NCBI GenBank assembly: GCA_019828565.1
Contig: JAHDYR010000053.1
Coordinates: 620,001 to 684,000, forward strand
Direction: 5' to 3'
Source: Carpediemonas membranifera
Lineage: Eukaryota > Fornicata
DNA: 64,000 nucleotides
The notes beneath the pieces are model-generated. The model was given only the letters and a program-made list of their open reading frames with translations. It searched no databases and was not told the DNA's origin. Shown piece by piece: positions 59,572-64,000 of the stretch (its first letter is position 1; each line of letters begins with the position of its first letter). The position numbers and the translations under genes are program-made.

Positions 59572-59794
59572 TTACTGGGACTGGGCGTTGGGGCCACGGG
59601 GCTTGCCCTGGGTGGCAACAACGTTGACGAAACGCTTGTTGTAAAGGAAACGCTTCTGGGGACGGCCAACGAGGCGCTTCTTCTTGTCCTCCTGAGGCTC
59701 AACCTTGGGAGTCTGTGTAACGCTGAAAGCAAAAGCGACAAACCTGGTTTCTGACCTTACCGGCACGCGCGAGGGAACCGTGAACCTTGCCCAT
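59572..59794 (-). CDS. RPS30: 40S ribosomal protein eS30
   Basis: 63-residue eS30 in two exons, 59794-59744 ([17 protein letters not shown]) and 59712-59572 ([32 protein letters not shown]...). The 31-nt intron 59713-59743 has donor GTTTGT and acceptor TTACACAG, the clearest example of this genome's intron type, and falls exactly between codons. There is no ubiquitin-like (FUBI) N-terminal fusion, unlike the animal FAU gene. The sequence [17 protein letters not shown] and YN-RFVNVV-T-GK-RGPNAQ is diagnostic. The T-rich imperfect palindrome at 59853-59886 lies upstream. Confidence 0.95.
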
Positions 59795-60039
59795 TCTGTG
59801 TAAGCTCAAACTGCTTTCGATTGTACAAACAGATCGCTCGAACTGAACAGGTCTTTTTTCATGCACTTTTTTTTCGTGGAAAAAAGATGAATGGCCCAGT
59901 CTGGATCAATGGCACCAAGCTAGACGGTGAGCGTACGCTCAAGCATTGTAGTACGCTGGCCGAACCATCTGGGGGCGGAAGGTTGACAGCTAATCACTCC
60001 ATCGTCTGGCAACTCGGGCAAGATGTGAGATCGCTGAAT

Positions 60040-61893
60040 TGGCGCATGCTAGCAGTATTCCACGAGACCAAGTCAACTCCGGTCTACGCGTGCAGTCAGT
60101 CTTGAGTCAGCGCTGGTGGCGGCCATCGCATCTGCCTCGCCGTCCTTGCTCGACCTCCAAACGTAAATGAGCCGTATTTACAAAGCCTTACCCCCTAGGA
60201 GCGGGGCCGCCGGCCTGCTTGCTCATGATGAGATGGTCTACGCTGAGCACCGTCACAGCAGCCTGGGCGGCGCCCTGGAGCATGTGGTACTTCGTTCCTC
60301 TGTGGTCGAGGACGCCTGCCGCCTTCATGTCCAGCAGGGGGTCGCGCATGTCGCTGATGTTGACGCCCATCGTCGTCTTGCCCTCCTCCTGCGCGACCAT
60401 GAGGTTCGCGATGACGGTCGTCGCGTCCATGCCGCCGGTCTCGGCGAGCACGCGAGGTATCTGCTGCAGCGCGACGGCGTACGCGCGGATGGCGTACTGC
60501 GAGAGGTCCGCGGTGTTGTCCGCGAGCCGCAGCAGGCTGTGCGCGAGGAACATCTCGATGGCGCCGCCGCCCGCGACGAGGACGGGGTCCTTGGTCATGT
60601 GGTACGTCGTGTTCACGCCGTTGGCCACCGCGCGGTCGACGTCCTCGATGAGGTTCTTCGTGGCGGCGCGGAGCACGACGGTGGCGATGCCGGACGACGT
60701 CGTGCTCAGGTTGTTGCGGGCGATGGTGACGGTGACGTCGCCGAACTCCTTCGTGTAGATCTCGTCGGAGTGGCCCATCTGCTTGGCCGACGGCGGCAGC
60801 AGGTTCACGAGCACAGAGGCGCCGACGCTGCTGGCGATGCGGCGGAGCTCGAACTTGCTGTGGATGCGAATGACCATGAGGCCCTTCATCTCGCAGTAGT
60901 GCAGCGCCAGGTCGCCGATCGAGCCGTTGACGACGATGGTGTTGACGCCCGCGTCGACGATGTCCTGGATGAGCTTTTCCATGTGGCTCTCCTCCTTGTT
61001 CGAGTAGTTCTTGAGGTCCTCGGCCGTCTCCAGGACGACCGTGCCCTTCGTCTCCATCTCCTCGTAGTCGAGCGGGCAGGCGTACACAGCGATGTTGGCG
61101 TCCTTCAGCTCGGTCACGGAGGTGCGGCTCACCTGTTGCATCACGACGCCGCGGACGACCGCAGACATGCTGAGGTGCCCGCCCATGAGCTTCGCGACCT
61201 GGATGCTGTTGGGAGTGAACTTGCCGTTGCGGGCGACGGTCTCGACGGCCTCGCCGACGAGGGGCGAGACGACCTCAGACAGGTCGCCGAGCTTGGACGA
61301 CACGACGGGGTCGACGAGACGCGCGACGTTCTCCTTGGTGATGTCCGTGAAGTTGTCGGCGATGGCCACGTCGCTCTCAAGCTCCTTCAGGATGTGGGTC
61401 GTGGCGAGCTCGAAGCCACGGCGGATGTCCTGCACGGTGAGGCCCTGGTTGAGGAGGTCGCCGGCCTGGTTGAGCAGCTCACCGGCGAAGACGATCGAGC
61501 TCGTGGCGCCGTCGCCCATCTCTACCGCCTGGTCCTGCGCGGCCATGACAATGAGCTTGGCGGCGGGATGCTCGAGCTCGAGCTCCTGGATGATCGTAGC
61601 GGAGTCCTTTGTGAGGAAGCTCTTGCCCAAATGGTTCACGACGAGCTTGTTCATGCCCTTGGGGCCGAGAGAGCTGCGCACCAGCTTCGACAGCTCGTGG
61701 CACGCTCCGATGTTCCCCATCACACCTTCCTCGCCGGCCATCTGCCGGGTTCCTTCCTTCGCGAGCTGTGCAAGTCCTACCTTCGGCAACGCGGGCATCT
61801 CTGCTGGTTTCTGTAGCGTTGTCTTGTACGCACTTTAAGCCGAAAATTCTGCACGCAGCATGCGGCGGCGGACCGGCACCACGCGATGAAGGC
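60040..61893 (-). repeat. inverted duplication, copy B (CCT8 unit)
   Basis: Reverse complement of 49724-51577 with two differences noted over 1854 bp (61136 and 60049). The copies are 8.46 kb apart and face each other head to head through their 3' ends. Left and right flanks are unrelated to those of copy A. Confidence 0.95.
60188..61798 (-). CDS. CCT8: CCT8, chaperonin TRiC theta subunit (copy B)
   Basis: Encodes the same 536 residues as 49819-51429. The one coding difference seen, CAG to CAA at 61136, is silent. The start, the upstream AAAGTGCGTA motif and the 3' region are also included in the duplicated block, so this copy should be expressed like the first. It lies 187 bp from the divergent dynein intermediate chain gene, whose promoter must therefore overlap the edge of the duplication. 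Confidence 0.95.
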   Translation of the reverse strand: MPALPKVGLAQLAKEGTRQMAGEEGVMGNIGACHELSKLVRSSLGPKGMNKLVVNHLGKSFLTKDSATIIQELELEHPAAKLIVMAAQDQAVEMGDGATSSIVFAGELLNQAGDLLNQGLTVQDIRRGFELATTHILKELESDVAIADNFTDITKENVARLVDPVVSSKLGDLSEVVSPLVGEAVETVARNGKFTPNSIQVAKLMGGHLSMSAVVRGVVMQQVSRTSVTELKDANIAVYACPLDYEEMETKGTVVLETAEDLKNYSNKEESHMEKLIQDIVDAGVNTIVVNGSIGDLALHYCEMKGLMVIRIHSKFELRRIASSVGASVLVNLLPPSAKQMGHSDEIYTKEFGDVTVTIARNNLSTTSSGIATVVLRAATKNLIEDVDRAVANGVNTTYHMTKDPVLVAGGGAIEMFLAHSLLRLADNTADLSQYAIRAYAVALQQIPRVLAETGGMDATTVIANLMVAQEEGKTTMGVNISDMRDPLLDMKAAGVLDHRGTKYHMLQGAAQAAVTVLSVDHLIMSKQAGGPAPRG

Positions 61894-61984
61894 TACAACC
61901 TGCATGAGACACCACATCTCTCTCCTAGGCTCTGCTCCGCTTTGGTATCCACAGTGCAGGTTACGCGAACTTTCCAGCAGCACA

Positions 61985-63913
61985 ATGGCCGGAACGAAAA
62001 TTAAGAAGAGAGCACAAAAGGTCGTTGAAAAGCCTGCAGAAGTAATCAAGCCAGCGGATCAGTTGCAATTAGGGCCGAAGGAGCTCGAGGAAGAAATCAC
62101 TCGCATGCTTCGCAGTGATAACCCCCAGGCGCCCGACAACACCATCCTGTTCAACTTCAATGAACAACACTTCGTTGCATCGACGAACACAGACAAGAAC
62201 ATCCACCACTTCTCCCAGGACACGATCCTCATCGGGCAGAGTGGCGCCGAGGCCGAGCAGGAGGAGGAGTATCTCGCCATGAAGGCCGGCGACAAGGAGA
62301 CCAAGCAGGACGATGCTGCGGACGATGTGTCGGAGGCCCCCGAGGGCGACACCGTCCTCCGCAACCGGTTCAACTTCAGCGAGCGGGCAACGCAGTGCTT
62401 CACCTATCCGTACAAGGATAAGAACGTTACGACAGAGGCCCCCCGCATCATCGAGGTCCGCGGAACAGTCGACCAGTCCGTCATTTATGACGCATACATG
62501 GCCGACGCCCGCCGGAAGGAGGCCGCCCCAGCTGCCTCTGCCGACACAGCCAGCACGGACGTTACCGTCCTCCCGTCCACCGAGCCCCACGGCACCAAGG
62601 CGGAGCTGGGCACCGAGGCCCTGGGCCCCCTTCACCTCATGGAGCGGATGATCTCCCAGAACACGCTGAGCTCGGTCATCGCCGACTATAAGTTCTTCGA
62701 GAACCCTGCAGACGCCAAGGACCGCAGCCGCGGCTCCATGCTCCCTCTCTGGAAGTTCAAGTACGATCGCGCCTCAGCCAAGGCCGTGACGGCCGTCGCT
62801 TGGCACCCCGAGCACCCCGACCTGTTTGCCGTGGCATACGGCACCCGCGCCTTCCTACTCGAGGGCGCCCACCCCCAGTCGTTCATCGCCGTGTTCTCCC
62901 TGACCCGCCCCCACTACCCGGAGGCCGTCATCGTCACGCCCGCAAACATCTGCAGTGTCGCGTGGAACCCCATCGCACCATCCCAACTCGCCGCGGGTCT
63001 TTACTCTGGAGAAATCGCAGTTTACGACATGGCCCGGGCCCCCGCGCTCCCCACCGACACGCCGACCCAGCCGCTGGCCAGGTCGACAGCCCGCAACGGC
63101 AAGCACCTTGAGGCGGCCTGGGCGGTGACGTTCTGGGCGGACTCTGTGGGGCGGGGGATGGACATTTACTCGACCTCGACTGACGGAACCGCGGCCTGCT
63201 GGACGGTGGCAAAGACAGACATCAAGCGGGCCTCGCAGCTGCCCCTGCACGACGGCGGCATGGTGCTTGCCTTCAACCCCGGATCTGACCACCATTATCT
63301 GGTCGGCACGTCGTCGGGCACTATCCTGCTCTGCTCAAAGGCGTACACGACCCACTATCTGCGGGAGTTCAAGGGCCACACCCTGCCCGTGTCCGGTCTG
63401 AGCTGGAACCGGTGGATGCCTGACCTCTTCCTCTCCGCGGCGGAGGACTGGGCCGTAGTGCTCTGGGACTCCAAGAGAGACGCCCCCATCGCCAGGTTCG
63501 AGCTCGATGTGCCGGTCCACTCGGTTGCTTGGTCGCCTGCCACGTCCACCGTCTTCGCCATCGCCAGGGCTGATGGGAAAATCGCAGTTTATGACCTGGC
63601 TATCAACAGATACCGGCCTGTGTGCCAGCACACGGTCTGCCCCCACCGGGTCACCACCATCGCGTTCAGCGAGACTACTCCCGTCATCCTGGCTGGCGAC
63701 GAGAAGGGCGTGACCCACGTGCTGAAGCTCTCGCCCAACCTCAGACAGAAGGCGGTGTTCGTGCCGCCCAAGCCCAAGCCCGGGCAGCCCCCAGTCAAGA
63801 TCAGTCCAGAGGAGATTGCCCGGCGTTCTGAGGCAATGGAGAAGGAGAAGCTTGAGGACTTTGTGAAGTTCGCAATCAAGAGCAATATTGCTGCCGGCAT
63901 GGAGGGACAGTAG
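61985..63913 (+). CDS. DNAI1: outer dynein arm intermediate chain (DNAI1/IC78 type)
   Basis: 642 residues from ATG 61985 (MAGTKIKKRAQKVVEKP). This is the WD40 intermediate chain that ties outer-arm dynein heavy chains to the axonemal doublet. Features: a basic N-terminus; LQLGPKELEEEITRMLRSDNP; the family block NRFNFSERATQCFTYPYKDKNVTTEAPRI and VIYDAYMADARRKEA; and then seven WD-like blades (VTAVAWHPEHPDLFAVAYG, ICSVAWNPIAPSQLAAGLYSGEIAVYD, VSGLSWNRWMPDLFLSAAEDWAVVLWD, VHSVAWSPATSTVFAIARADGKIAVYD). The C-terminal helix is EKLEDFVKFAIKSNIA. Length and motif order match DNAI1. The frame upstream to 61886 is part of the CCT8 duplication edge and is not protein-like. Confidence 0.92.
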   Translation: MAGTKIKKRAQKVVEKPAEVIKPADQLQLGPKELEEEITRMLRSDNPQAPDNTILFNFNEQHFVASTNTDKNIHHFSQDTILIGQSGAEAEQEEEYLAMKAGDKETKQDDAADDVSEAPEGDTVLRNRFNFSERATQCFTYPYKDKNVTTEAPRIIEVRGTVDQSVIYDAYMADARRKEAAPAASADTASTDVTVLPSTEPHGTKAELGTEALGPLHLMERMISQNTLSSVIADYKFFENPADAKDRSRGSMLPLWKFKYDRASAKAVTAVAWHPEHPDLFAVAYGTRAFLLEGAHPQSFIAVFSLTRPHYPEAVIVTPANICSVAWNPIAPSQLAAGLYSGEIAVYDMARAPALPTDTPTQPLARSTARNGKHLEAAWAVTFWADSVGRGMDIYSTSTDGTAACWTVAKTDIKRASQLPLHDGGMVLAFNPGSDHHYLVGTSSGTILLCSKAYTTHYLREFKGHTLPVSGLSWNRWMPDLFLSAAEDWAVVLWDSKRDAPIARFELDVPVHSVAWSPATSTVFAIARADGKIAVYDLAINRYRPVCQHTVCPHRVTTIAFSETTPVILAGDEKGVTHVLKLSPNLRQKAVFVPPKPKPGQPPVKISPEEIARRSEAMEKEKLEDFVKFAIKSNIAAGMEGQ

Positions 63914-64000
63914 AGCGATCTGTGGGCGCGAAAGAAGACTGAAGTGTTGGTAAACTTTCCCGTGACAGCATTCTAATTTACGGTGGTGGAGGTCGATATT

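Noticed and set aside
1-64000. CRISPR arrays, operons, bacterial ribosome-binding sites
   Set aside because: None seen; gene structure, spliceosomal introns and protein families are eukaryotic throughout.

Overview
This is a gene-dense stretch of nuclear DNA from a flagellated, unicellular eukaryote, probably a metamonad and possibly a free-living fornicate of the Carpediemonas type. That placement is inference. It rests on eukaryote-only genes (ribosomal proteins with spliced genes, CCT8, ESCRT-III, kinesin-14, ER membrane complex), on ciliary genes (BBS9, outer-arm dynein intermediate chain, CFAP97-like), and on very short introns. Those introns are mostly 28-32 nt, have GTNNGT donors, and end in a TTACACAG/TTACTCAG-like string that looks like a fused branch point and acceptor, the arrangement known from Giardia and Trichomonas. 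The code is standard (TAA, TAG and TGA all end genes). Intergenic gaps are mostly 50-450 bp and genes lie on both strands with no operon logic.

Layout. 1-3.3 kb: 3' end of NOB1, DCAF13/Sof1, a hypothetical gene. 3.4-10.2 kb (minus): a large ankyrin protein, a short RRP12-like gene, an OTU deubiquitinase. 10.3-13.9 kb: kinesin-14. 14.2-18.2 kb (minus): a 1309-residue protein joining an XPD/DinG-like helicase motor to what looks like a caspase-fold domain. 18.6-22.7 kb: J-domain membrane protein, GSK3-like kinase, a transposed fragment of RRP12, a FAE1-type 3-ketoacyl-CoA synthase. 23.0-25.3 kb: KH protein, an N-terminally truncated Fanzor/TnpB-like nuclease gene between 26-bp direct repeats, and an EMC4-like gene. 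25.4-40.1 kb: LRR/coiled-coil protein, GPI-type surface protein, an FxPxI-repeat protein, an RCC1-like protein, a 1515-residue polytopic membrane protein, an EF-hand coiled-coil protein. 40.1-46.5 kb (minus): STE20-like kinase, WNK-like kinase, possible retroelement remnant, BBS9. 46.7-49.5 kb: small acidic ORF, CFAP97-like gene, eS21, eL15. 49.7-61.9 kb: two almost identical inverted copies of CCT8 enclosing an RCC1-like gene, a ZnF-UBP protein, an ESCRT-III subunit, a TPR protein, two hypothetical genes and eS30. 62-64 kb: outer dynein arm intermediate chain.

Functionally the window mixes ribosome biogenesis (NOB1, DCAF13, RRP12, eS21, eS30, eL15), cilium/flagellum (BBS9, DNAI1-type, CFAP97-like, probably the FxPxI and EF-hand proteins), signalling (three kinases) and ER/endomembrane genes (EMC4, J-protein, KCS, ESCRT-III). 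The most unusual loci are the helicase-caspase-like fusion, the Fanzor relic with its flanking repeats, and two recent duplications (CCT8 inverted, RRP12 fragment).
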